Positions 34,631 through 44,376 of a stretch of DNA of 64,000 nucleotides are shown one piece after another. The notes beneath the pieces were generated by a model that had not been told where the DNA came from, did no database searches, and saw only the letters and a list, made by a program, of their open reading frames with translations. Origin of the DNA: Blattamonas nauphoetae. Taxonomy: Eukaryota > Preaxostyla > Oxymonadida. The stretch spans positions 186,001-250,000 of the forward strand of contig JARBJD010000017.1 of NCBI GenBank assembly GCA_033064195.1, written 5' to 3'. The position numbers and the translations under genes were made by a program. Within the stretch, counting starts at the first letter, position 1, and the number at the start of each line of letters is the position of its first letter.

Positions 34631-36136
34631 TCAGGGAGATTTCCCTCGATTGAGAGCATTATGTGCATCCATGAGCGTCCCCTGAGCGAGTGAGGAAATC
34701 AATGAAAGTTCCCCAGCAAGAACAACGGAAGCTGCAATCATGGCAAATCGTTTATTTGCATTTTTGATGACTTCATCTTCCTGCATCTCAGAGTCCGTGG
34801 TTGGAGGGAAGACGTTCTTCTCATCGGAGAGAAGGAATGTGATGAGAGACTTTTGAACAGACGATGCAAGAGGCGACGAAACATCCACCAACAGCGACGG
34901 CATTGTGCAAGAAACATGGAGATCACCTGAATCTGTCCTGAGAAGATGATCCAAGGGAATAAACAGACAATTCGGTGGTTAGAAAGCAAGCAGAACATGT
35001 TGGTATGAGTGACATGTCTTGACCACACGCCAAAAAGAGTGCAGAGAGGGCATTTGATGCATGTGCATTGTTTCCCCCTTTGAAGAATGAAGACATTACG
35101 GAAGCGGATACCAAGTGTGCAAGCGAGTGACGATCCGAGATAGTTCTTCTTTTGATTCAATGAAAGAAAGGTCTGAGGTGAAACATGCATGACACTGCCA
35201 ATTTAGAGAATCGGAAAAGGAAACGTTTGAAGGAGCTGTGCAGGGATTACAACATCCGACGAGACTGTAAACCCCGATGGTTTGACAATATTAGACACTG
35301 ACGGTGAAGAGCTTGACGAGAAAGGTGTTTGAATGCTGAGTGAACTTAAAACAAAGCCAAGAGACCTGAGGAGTGTGAATGAAACGGGAGAGGATTTCTT
35401 GATGATTTTCAGAAGGTTCGTAATGAGTTTTGATTGAATGTGTTTAAAAGATGAGGTTCTGTGTCTGAGTCTGAAAACGACAGACACATTTTGAGCTACA
35501 ATGTACGATTCAACCTGAAAGATCACATAAACACGAAATACGAACATCTCCTAAACAAAGGGACGGATTTGAATCAGATACAGCCAATGAGAGCGACTCA
35601 AAGAGACTTGGTTGTGAAAGATGTGTTTGGAACTGATCGAGCTCTTCAAGATTTGACAATGAAATGACCGCAGAAAGGGTGTATCCATTATCAATTGCAC
35701 ACGAAACAACTCCTCCTTCATGAGACGGAATGGTGTCAAAGTGAAAATAATGAGAACCTGATTGAGTGAGTAACTTATTACCCCGACTGAAAGAAGCAAT
35801 CAATGCTCCTTCAGTTGTTGACAGGGGAATCATTGATGCAATTCCATTGACCAGAATGTTCTCGGTGATTCCGATTGGGATGGTGGTGGCAGGCGATGGA
35901 TGTGTCATGACGATGAAGGAAGAAGATTCGGACGAAAAGAGTGATAAATGATGACTGTATGACAATAGGCACCTGTTTCCGGGGTTTTGACTGTCCAGAG
36001 ATTGAAAGGTGGGTGTGATCAGGGTGAGGATGGCTGATTCACCGGATGCTGATGAGGACACTGACCAACTATCCCAAAAAGGTTTTAATTTCCGTTTTTT
36101 GGCATAATCTTTCTCAATTTCCATTTTTTTCGTCAT
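34631..36136 (-). CDS. Divergent HMG-CoA reductase homologue lacking key catalytic residues
   Basis: Related to class I HMG-CoA reductase, the NADPH-dependent mevalonate-pathway enzyme. Family blocks are clear: IPLSTTEGALIASFSRGNK, DVVIPAQLL, NYLGSSLACTLGGNNAHASN, LACGQDM, DLHVSCTMPS and ASVVLAGELSLISSLAQG, ending MDAHNALNRGKSP. Introns near 35515-35547, 35210-35240, 35090-35120 and 34930-34960 join in frame. The catalytic Glu (TTEG), Asp (GQD) and His (DAH) are kept. The NADPH-binding DAMGMN is replaced by TSSFKH, and the lysine block DKKP by SSSP, so the enzyme may be inactive. No transmembrane N-terminus is seen. The start at 36136 is provisional; a later ATG at about 35909 is possible. 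Confidence 0.82.
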
Positions 36137-39086
36137 TTGATTCTCTCCAACACTCGAAGTGACACAATTCCTCGTAACTCCTATCCCTCATGGCTTAACG
36201 CCAAATTTATCAGAATCTCACGATCAAAAACCGTTTTCCAACCCTCTTCTCCCTGTAACAAGCCCAACAGTCCTGTCTGAACCAAGTAGTGCTCGCGCAA
36301 ACTCTTTCGACCAGAAACACTCTCCAACGGAAGCACTTCTTGATTCACGAGCAACTCCCTCCTTTCAAGGCGCGTTTTCGTTCGAAGGTTCAGCAGTAGA
36401 TCTCCCTTTTCAACGTGAAATCACTTCATTGAACACAAATCACAATATCTTTCATGGCACACCTTTCTTTCCCACTCCTGGGGTACCACCAGAGTTTAGC
36501 CCAACTCAGCGCTATGCAGTTCCCTTTAATCAACTTCCTTCAAATGCATTTTACCCGGGTGATGCCCTACAACTAACTGATGATCCCTCTCTCGTCAATC
36601 TTGATGAGTTAGGGAGATTTGACGGGCTTCATTCCTTTCAACTGCAACAATCAGGTCTCCTCCCTCCTGATGATCCCAATTTCATGAACATTACGATGGG
36701 TCTGGATCATATTGCCATTGATCAGCAACTCCAAGATTTCACACAAGGACAGTACAGCAACGAGTATCAGCCCATCTCAACAGATCTCGATGAGACACCG
36801 AATCCCCAGGCCACTCAAAATCCGAATGATGTCTCTAATCAGCTCTCGCCCAAGAAAAAAAGGCCTCCCCTCGACGACGACAGCTTTCCGGCTCTTCCCG
36901 GGGAAGTTCCCGAACAACACACTCAAATCGAGCCAATTCACATCGCAGAGGACGATAAAACAGAGCAACCTCCAATTGCATCAGAAGCAATCCACGTCGA
37001 ACAACACACACCTCCCCCAAAAGACGAAGCAGCAGATGTCTCTCCGTCCTCAACTGGCCAACGCCTTCAATTCAACGTTGGTGCCTCTCCCTTTTGTCCT
37101 CGACCCAGTTCATCCACGTCTCCGTCTCCCCAGAAGACCGCCAACCCAAGCTTCAATGTCAAAGCAAAGCCCTTCACTCTCAGCCCTGTTTCGAAGCAGG
37201 CTGCCTCTTCTTTCGATCTGTCCACTGTTGCCCTCGGCGCGATCCCATTCGTCCCCAAAAAAGCGCCTTCCCAAACCGCTCCTCCCCAACCCACCCCTCT
37301 CCCGCCCAACGTCGTCCCCATCCCCAAAACACGCACCATCAATCCGCCCTACACACACGCCCACTTTCCCCCCACAGCCTCGCAACTCGCCCAGTCATAC
37401 ACCCGCTCCAAGGCCCACCCCGGAATGGCCCCGAACCCCCACCCTGCCGTTCCTGGGCAGTACGTCGGGTACCCTCCGCACACCGCTGCCCGCTACCCGC
37501 CCATGCAGAACCCGCAGCGGCCGTACAACTCGCCCACCGCGCAGACAGGGCAGATGCAGATGGGCGGGCAGCGGATGGTCAACGCGTACCCGCCCAACAC
37601 GCAGCTCCCCAACTCGTACTACCCCAACCCCGCTCTGTACCAGCCAGCCAGCAGGACGATGGGGCAGGAGGGCTACAAACCAGCGTGGGCCTCCGGGTCT
37701 CCAGTGCAACAGCAACAGCCCCAAATGTATTATCGGACGCCCAGGAACCCGTATCAGCAGCAGGCACCCGAGAAGACAGCGCAGTTCAATCCCGTCCCCT
37801 TCACACCCACTTCACACGCCCCACCCAACTCAACACAATCGTCCTCGCAGGAGAACATCCCCTCTCTTCTTTCTCTCCTGCAGTCATCTCAACAGAACAT
37901 CTCCCCCTCTCCGCCTGTCCAGGAGAAGACAAACACTCCGACAGTCCCCCCGCAGGAGCACCCTCAAACCACAACAGTCTCCATCCCTCTGGACGTGGTG
38001 AAGATGCTCATCAAGGATCCGGGGTCGAAGGACAGGAAGCGGCACCGGAGGAGAGACAGGGACGGAAGCTCGGATTCTTATTCCAGTCTGTCCTATTCGA
38101 GCGAGACGAGCGGCCATCGCGCGAGGAGGAAGGAGCGGAACAGAATGAAGGAACGGAATCGGCAGCATCAATATTCTGCTCCTCCCTCGCCGACTCCAGC
38201 GCCTCAGCACACGCTGACTCCTCAAGCCCACATCAGCCCAAGCCAACAGCAGAAACGGGACATGCCCACACCCTCCCACCTTCATCCTCAGAACCCCACA
38301 GTCCCCATCCGAACCTCTCAACTCCAGCCCGCCTTCCTCCAAGGGGCCATCCCCAAAGACTTCGCTCCCCTCTCTCTCCAATACATGGCCCAGCAGAAGA
38401 TTTCCGGCTCTGACCCCGTTCCCCACCGCGTCCCTCGCACCTCAGCGCAGATCGCAGCGGAGGCACGTGCTGCTCAAGCCAATCTTTCGGCTACCATGCA
38501 CAAGCCATCACCACACACCTCGCTCTCTCCCAGCGTCAACCCTCCACGGCCCAGCTCCTCCACGTCAACTCCTCTCCGCCCGTCAGGGACTCTCCTCCTC
38601 ATCCACTCACCCCGCTCCAAACCATCCCCGCCTGTCTTCTCGCAATACCTCCCTCGAAGCGGCTCCCCTCTCGAGACGCTCACCGACCCTGGCGAAGAAC
38701 AGGCATGGTTGGACAACCACGACACGAAGCAGCGGCGGTTCACTGCGGAGGAGATGATGAGCCGGAGACGCCATTGGCAGATGTTCATCCACTATCGCGA
38801 GTACGACCGCCGAGTGAAGCTACGGATCCAGGAGCCGATGTACGGGATGATCGAGAGAGTCCCCGTGGAGGACGATGTGGGCGAAGGAACCATCACTCAC
38901 GACCCACCACCCAACTCGGCCTCGCCGCGTCCCGTCCACCACGCTCCACTCCCCGCTCAAGCTCAGGTGGGTCGAAGCGAACAGCATCCTCACATCCCGC
39001 GCACTCAGCCTCTTCCTCCGGTCGGAACTCTTCCCTCTCGGTCGCCTGTCAAGCTCGAAGAGAAGAGGGCAACCCCCGTTGGATGA
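36030..39086 (+). CDS. Large Pro/Gln/Ser-rich protein, unknown family
   Basis: The body is one long exon from 36160 to the TGA at 39084, about 975 residues. It has no ATG near its 5' end. The best candidate first exon is 36030-36081 (MADSPDADEDTDQLSQK), joined by an intron 36082-36159 with a pyrimidine-rich end; it would overlap the first exon of the HMG-CoA reductase-like gene on the other strand. Most of the protein is low complexity: a DSFPALPG motif near 36880, Pro/Tyr/Asn-rich runs around 37350-37800, and an Arg/Ser patch at 38030-38160. A conserved-looking basic segment near the end reads TAEEMMSRRRHWQMFIHYRE. Composition suggests an RNA-granule or transcription-related scaffold; unproven. 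Confidence 0.65.
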
Positions 39087-39374
39087 TTCTTTGCTTCAAC
39101 ACTCTCGCTTTCTTTCACTCGCATTCGCTTCCTTTCAACCGCTTTGCGTTCATCAATACACTCCATTGAACCTTTCGTTTTTTTCTTCTTTCTTCCATTT
39201 CAAGTTACGATTTGTCACAACAATGCTGTCATCGTCAAACACGGTCAGAGAAAAGCAAGACGAAGTGGACGGAACCAGAAGAAAAAGAGATTGAAGATGA
39301 ATAATGAGGAAGTAACATGATGAGTGAAAGGCAGAGAGGACGATTAACCAGAAGCATTCCAGTCAACTCTCGAC

Positions 39375-40761
39375 TCATGTGGTTGTTCTACAGAGAGAGG
39401 AGACAACAACTCCACCAACCACATATCCACCATAGAGTGCTCTCGATAAAGATATGTCTGCAAACAATAGCAATGGAGAGAGTCATACACAAAAGCGAAG
39501 GCTACTCGGGATGTTAACGATCACAACTGGTTGTTGGACCCCAGCGACAAAGAAGTGAAGCGTACGTGGTGTCGAGTCCATATTAACTTGGAGACCAATA
39601 CGCTTACCATCTTCGAAAGGTGCATTCCCGTTATATTGTGTGCCATGCTGGATGAATCCACTCCCCGTGTAGCCGAGAGTTTCTGGATGAAGGATGAATG
39701 CAAAAGAGAGGCAAACTGATAGATTTACCTAAATATTCGTCATCTGTTGGGATATAATCGTGCTCTATAATTCCAGCCCGCTTTTGACTGCTCTGGTTGA
39801 AGACACACTCAAATAAGAAGATTCCCCTTTGGATAATTGTTGACGGCATAAAAATTGAGTGTGTGTTGTCCTTTGTGAGTATGGCTCGTTTTCCTTGGAG
39901 CAAAGAAGTGGTGGGATCTGTGGTTAGTAGTGTGAAATCAATATTGAAATGGTGTGGGGTGGATGGATAGATTGCAAAGCTGTTTTCGATCATATCCATG
40001 TCCACTGGATAGCTAGCTGGATCACTTGGATGCAAAACAATCTTAGCGTCACTGTTCGCAGGTTTGACGACAAACGTTGCAGCAGAATCGGGATGGATAG
40101 GACGACGCTTTGCCTTCCCTCGTTTCGCCCCTTTTCCCTCAGTTAATGTTTTAGGTTGAGAAATTTCACCAAGTTGTTGCTGAATAGTTCCGTATTCTTG
40201 CATTTGCTGTGTCATCAATAATTGGTTCTGTTGTGCGAGCATGCTTTGGTAGGCAGCTTGATCTGCTGAGAATGAGTACATCTGGACCAAGTCATATCCA
40301 CTGAAAGTGAGTGGTTTATCATAGTAAATCCGAGAAGAAAGAATATTTGAGATATCTCTTGACAATCTCTTTCGAGTGAAAATGAGAGAAAAACACAATC
40401 GCAAACTCTGATTGCTGCCGAATACTGGTAAGCAGAGTCAGGAAGCGTTGTAAATTGGTCTAGAACTCTTTTTGTTTTGTCAAAATTGAGTTCGTGGATA
40501 GAGTCAGGTTCTATGAGAGAGTGACTCAAGTTCGGAGTAAGAGCAAACTATAAATAAGTACAAAAAGTATTTTTTGAAAGGTTCTGATGAGATCAATATC
40601 AGATGTCAAAGTGTTGAGGCTTTTCACAAGAGAGATCAGCGAAATTGACTAAGAGAAAAATAAGCATTTTTTGAATGAAGAAAATATGAAAAGGAGCGCA
40701 CATCAAGTGAAAAACCATCTGGGAGGGATGAACATTGCGTTGGCCACTCAATGGATGACAT
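39375..40761 (-). CDS. SPRY-domain protein
   Basis: A B30.2/SPRY domain makes up the C-terminal half: IIQRGIFLFECVFNQSSQKR, AGIIEHDYIPTDDEYLG, LGYTGSGFIQHGTQYNG, FEDGKRIGLQVNMD and TLHFFVAGVQQPVV, ending in FYISLSRALYGGYVV before the TGA at 39377-39375. SPRY domains bind peptide ligands and act as adaptors. The N-terminal half has a Gln-rich stretch (MLAQQNQLLMTQQMQEYG) and a basic patch. Introns lie near 39755-39700, 39505-39470 and at several places upstream of 40300. The first exon is uncertain: an ATG at 40761 (MSSIEWPTQCSSL) is the likeliest start, with 40778 as alternative. Confidence 0.75.
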
Positions 40762-40847
40762 TGTGTGATCGAGTCCATATCGGGAAAAAACAAGTCAAAT
40801 GAAGAATGAAATGAATCTAAAACAAAGAGAAAAACTGGGCAAAAGAG

Positions 40848-42211
40848 TTACATGAGCTGTGCAGTTAGTCCGTCAAGTTCGGCACGTAATGAGCGAATGA
40901 TTTGTTCTTGTCGCGCGATCTGTCTCTCTTGCAGAATGAGCTTCTCGTTCAACCTGTCATCTCCTCCGTCTCTCTCCGTCGGTGTGATGAGTTTCGCTTT
41001 CAGTGTCTCATTTTGGCTCTGAAGTGCTCGGATGAACTCGTCATCGTTCTTCGTCTTTGTGACGATGGTGTTGAACTTCTCCTTCAGTGTGCGGTATTCT
41101 TCGTCCAGAATCTTGTTCCGTGCCTGAACACTCGACAGCTTCAGCTTCAGGTCTGCAATGTCCTTCTGCAGGTTCTGTGCTTCTGCTTCCTTGTCCTCCT
41201 GCATTTGGACCCGCCGCTGTTTCGCTGCTTCGATCTCCTTTTTCCTCTCCTGCCGGAAGTCTTTTTTCGGAGCCGCTGAGCTTGTTACAACAGATGACGT
41301 GTCCCTCCCCCCGTCCTCGTCCTCGTCCATATCAAACACTGTCCCTGCCATCCGCAGATCTCTCAGTTCTTCCTTCAGCGAGGCAACCTTGTCCTTCAAG
41401 ATTGAGATTTCCTGAGCTCGGCCTCTCCATGTTCCATTCTCCTGGAGAACTTTGCTAATTGGCACACTATCACCGACCTCCTGTTTAAGAGCTCGTTGAA
41501 CTTTGCTGAGCTCTTGTTTGGTGTTCTGAAGTTGAGAGCGAGCCTCAACCAATTTGGTGTTAAGAAGCTGGACTTTCTTCTTCATTTCATCACTTGATCC
41601 CGAGGAAGATTCTGAGGGACAGATAATCAAAGGAGAATCTGGGAGATAAACCAATATGGAACGCCTGGGTATCTGTGACAGATTGGAGCTCATCCTGAAG
41701 TTTATCAACCTGAGATTGAAGAGAAAGAGATTTAGCTTGTTCCTTTGACAGATTCATGCGAAGAGATTTGTTCTAAGATGTGTGTATTGCAGAAGAAATA
41801 GAAACCTTTTTTGCGAGTTCTATAATTTTTGATTCTCGCTTATCTGCACCGTCAGGAATCACAAATTCACCCGCAGATGTCTTTAATTTCCGAAGTTCGC
41901 GGAGTTCTTGTAAAGCCTCTCCGAGTTGGTCTAATAACTTGGAGTTCTCTGCTTTTAAGTCTGTCAGGTGAAAATGAAAGATGAACGCCAAAGAAATACC
42001 ATCTTCCGTCATAGCGAATGCATTTTCACTGTGAAGATCAGGCAATGTTTGAGTGTAATCATTTAGAGAGGAGAGTGGCGAAGAAAAATGATGACGAAGA
42101 GGAGTCAGACCTGGTCAAATCTTTGCTGGCTGCATCCATCTGTTTTTTGGACTCTTTCACCCATTCCCTCTCAGCCTCTTCCAGTAGTGCCTTTTCATCA
42201 CCATCGGCCAT
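40848..42211 (-). CDS. CCDC13: CCDC13-like coiled-coil protein (ciliary/centriolar)
   Basis: In animals CCDC13 is a centriolar-satellite protein needed for cilium formation. From ATG 42211 (MADGDEKALLEEAEREW) five or so exons encode about 400 residues of coiled coil. The most telling blocks are KQEVGDSVPISKVLQE followed by NGTWRGRAQEISILKDKV, matching the GTWRGRAQQI block of human CCDC13, and SVQARNKILDEEYRTLK then NDDEFIRALQ, matching its VRNKVLSSEVKTLK ... DDELIDAL. An acidic, Ser/Thr-rich loop (41280-41340) breaks the helix. The gene ends AELDGLTAQLM at a TAA at 40850-40848. Shorter than the animal protein (about 715), missing part of the N-terminal helices. Confidence 0.82.
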
Positions 42212-42381
42212 CGTTAACGAAAAAAACTAATATTAAGGGGAAATCCGACAAATTGGTGGGAGGGGATCTGTGTGAGCTTTTAGGGATGAATCGATCTTCT
42301 CTCGTATATCTAGGTGTTCTGAAGAGTTCTTTAAGTCAACTGAACTGTCATTTTTGGGTTAATGGGCCCACATCAGAGCAG

Positions 42382-43017
42382 ATGTCAGAAAACAAAGTCT
42401 ATGTGGGCAACCTCAGTCTTCGCACAAATGTGGACCAACTTAAAGCTTTTTTTGAAACAGTCGCACCTGTGTTTGCATTATTCCTCATCTCGATCCACTC
42501 TTCATTACTTTTTAGCGAACATGTTTTAATTTGTAGCAAAAGAGGACGATCATTGCGTTTTGGATTTGTTGACCTCCAAAATTCTTCTGACCGAGATATG
42601 GTGTGCGCCCAATTGAATGGAAAATCGCTGAACGGGTTTAATATTAACGTCGTCCCGTACACTGATTCGCCACCAAAGTCTGATAACCGCGAACCTGTCC
42701 CTCACCAACGGCGCCCACAAAATACACACAGCCGAAAGTCAACAGGAGGCCATGTTCCCTCGAAAACGACCATCAGAGTTCTGAACTTGCCGACCACAAC
42801 TACACAAGAGGATCTCACCGAATTATTCAAAGATTTCGGAGTCGACTTTGTCATTTGCAGAGGATATATTCGTGGCGGATCCATGATTGCCTTTGTTCAT
42901 TTCCGAGATGAAGAAGGCCAGCAAGCAGCTCTGAAACAACAGGGCTCCATCACTTTCCATGGTGTCCCATTGCACTTGGAAGTGGCTCTTGAGCGGGAAA
43001 CTCAGTCTCCCTTGTAA
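42382..43017 (+). CDS. Two-RRM RNA-binding protein
   Basis: Single-stranded RNA-binding protein with two RRM domains. Start ATG 42382 gives MSENKVYVGNLSLRTN, where KVYVGNL is RNP2 of RRM1. An intron (about 42469-42535, donor GTTTGC, acceptor TTTGTAG) is followed by RSLRFGFVDLQN, the RNP1 strand. A Pro/Arg/His-rich linker leads to RRM2 (TIRVLNLPTTTTQEDLTELF, then MIAFVHFRDEEGQQAAL), ending at the TAA at 43015. About 190 residues. The second domain lacks a classic aromatic-rich RNP1, so the first may carry most RNA contacts. Layout resembles SR-type splicing factors without an RS tail, but the target is unknown. Confidence 0.88.
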   Translation: MSENKVYVGNLSLRTNVDQLKAFFETVAPVFALFLISIHSSLLFSEHVLICSKRGRSLRFGFVDLQNSSDRDMVCAQLNGKSLNGFNINVVPYTDSPPKSDNREPVPHQRRPQNTHSRKSTGGHVPSKTTIRVLNLPTTTTQEDLTELFKDFGVDFVICRGYIRGGSMIAFVHFRDEEGQQAALKQQGSITFHGVPLHLEVALERETQSPL

Positions 43018-43325
43018 CTTCACTCTTAAAGAAATGCGCTTTGACCACAGTTTTCTTCCTTTTCTCTCTCCTCCAACAAATAATAACCATTTCTAAAACC
43101 TCAAGCGCACTACGCAGTTTCTTTCCCACTCAACTTCGTTTTTTCTTTTCCCCAGAACAGCACGATTCGGCTCTCTTTACCTTTTGTTTGCATCACCTCA
43201 TCTCTGGAGGCAGTGGTATATTTCTTGGTTCACCTGCCACAAGATAGTTCACGTTATCTTTTTGATAAGCTGTGCATTGAATAGTGAGGAGAATCTGTTA
43301 TTCCACAAAATATGGAGCCGATCCG
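43018..43325 (+). other. 308-bp intergenic stretch, nothing recognised
   Basis: Between the RRM gene stop and the ARF-like start. The sequence is pyrimidine-rich on the plus strand (many CTTTT/TTCTC runs), consistent with a 3' end followed by a promoter. No frame of convincing coding character and no repeat was found. Confidence 0.5.
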
Positions 43326-44123
43326 ATGGGACTTCAAATTGCGAAGTTTTTCTCAAGTTTCTGGAGCAAAAAGCCGACCCGTATAGTTATGGTTGGGCTT
43401 GATGCCGCCGGTAAAACGACTGTATCATCTTTTCTGGCAAATTCCTAAAATTCATTTTATATGATCTGTAGGTCTTGAACCGACTAAAACTCGGAGAAAC
43501 CATCATGTCCAATCCTACAATTGGATTCAATGTTGAAGAAGTCCAGTTTGAGAACTTAAAAATGACAATCTGGGATGTTGGCGGACAAAAACGAATTCGG
43601 TCTGTCTTCTCACATTAAATTTCATCGTGATCAATTATCTATTCATCCACAACTTGGCCTGTTGCATATAGTCAACTATGGGTTTGTATTTTCGCCAATT
43701 TACGTCATTTTCTCAACTTTATTAACTCATATCTCACACGCTAAGTCTCACTATTACGAAGGTGCTCACGGTGTAGTGTATGTTGTGGATTGTTCAGACA
43801 CTGGGAGATTAGCATGTAGTAACCCAGATGGGTGCGAAGAGTGTGCACGATGTGAATTGATGGAATGTCTCCGTTCGGAACACCTCACGTATGTTTTCTT
43901 CTCTTACAGATTGGTCTCCCTTCTCCACTGGTACAGAAAAGCTCCTGTTCTCATACTTGCAAACAAGCAGGATATTCCAACCGCTGTCAAACCTGACGAA
44001 TGCTCCAGACATTTGGGGCTCCAAGATCTCCCTCCCACACGAAAATGGCATATCCAGGGATGCTGTGCTTTGACTGGTCAAGGATTGACAGAGGGTTTCC
44101 GTTGGCTCGGTGCCAATGTATAA
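43326..44123 (+). CDS. ARF-family small GTPase with Cys-rich insertion
   Basis: Membrane-trafficking or ciliary GTPase. Start ATG 43326 reads [16 protein letters not shown]: Gly2 for myristoylation plus the ARF amphipathic helix. G motifs are intact: GLDAAGKTT (P-loop), [10 protein letters not shown] (switch I with Thr), [10 protein letters not shown] (switch II), NKQD and CALTGQG. Introns: about 43426-43477, 43600-43671, 43682-43745 and a 21-nt one at 43889-43909. The exon between the second and third is only 10 nt and supplies the LW of RQLWSHYYEG. After VVDCSD comes a Cys-rich insert (C-x5-C-x2-C-x2-C-x4-C) absent from ordinary ARFs. About 190 residues; stop TAA 44121. ARF versus ARL subtype cannot be fixed. 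Confidence 0.92.
43672..43681 (+). other. 10-nt micro-exon in the ARF-like gene
   Basis: Flanked by a TATAG acceptor and a GTTTG donor. With the last two bases of the previous exon it completes Arg and adds Gln, Leu and Trp, restoring the invariant [R]-x-L-W of the ARF switch II region; without it the frame is lost. Confidence 0.85.
43889..43909 (+). other. Candidate 21-nt intron in the ARF-like gene
   Basis: Starts GTATGT and ends TTACAG with a pyrimidine tract between. Its length is a multiple of three and it has no stop, so retention would add seven residues. Removal gives the more ARF-like protein. Confidence 0.6.
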
Positions 44124-44376
44124 CCGAGTTATTCAGGAGCTGTGTGAGGTTCACTTCAAAATTCAATGATTTCCCTTGTTTTTCTGATACTTTTCTCATT
44201 ACCTTGCTACCAATGGGGTCAGAAAGGTTCTTTTTGCGTGAAATTCATATTCCAGACCAATATTAACCTGTTAACATTCAGTTTTCGGAACCTATTCAAA
44301 AACTGCGGTTTGATCCGACTACATCAACTCTTTTCATAAGTCACACGTTTCACACACAGATCACCTCGAAAACAAC

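Noticed and set aside
34930-35010. Apparent deletion of about 16 residues after GQD in the HMG-CoA reductase-like gene
   Set aside because: It appeared only if the intron began at the first GTCACTC. Using a donor further on (GTCTGT) restores residues that align with the family, including conserved Cys and Glu.
36712-38413. Two long plus-strand frames (429 and 439 codons) overlapping the Pro/Gln-rich gene
   Set aside because: Shadow frames caused by the GC-rich, Pro-rich codons of the real frame; no start context and no domain.
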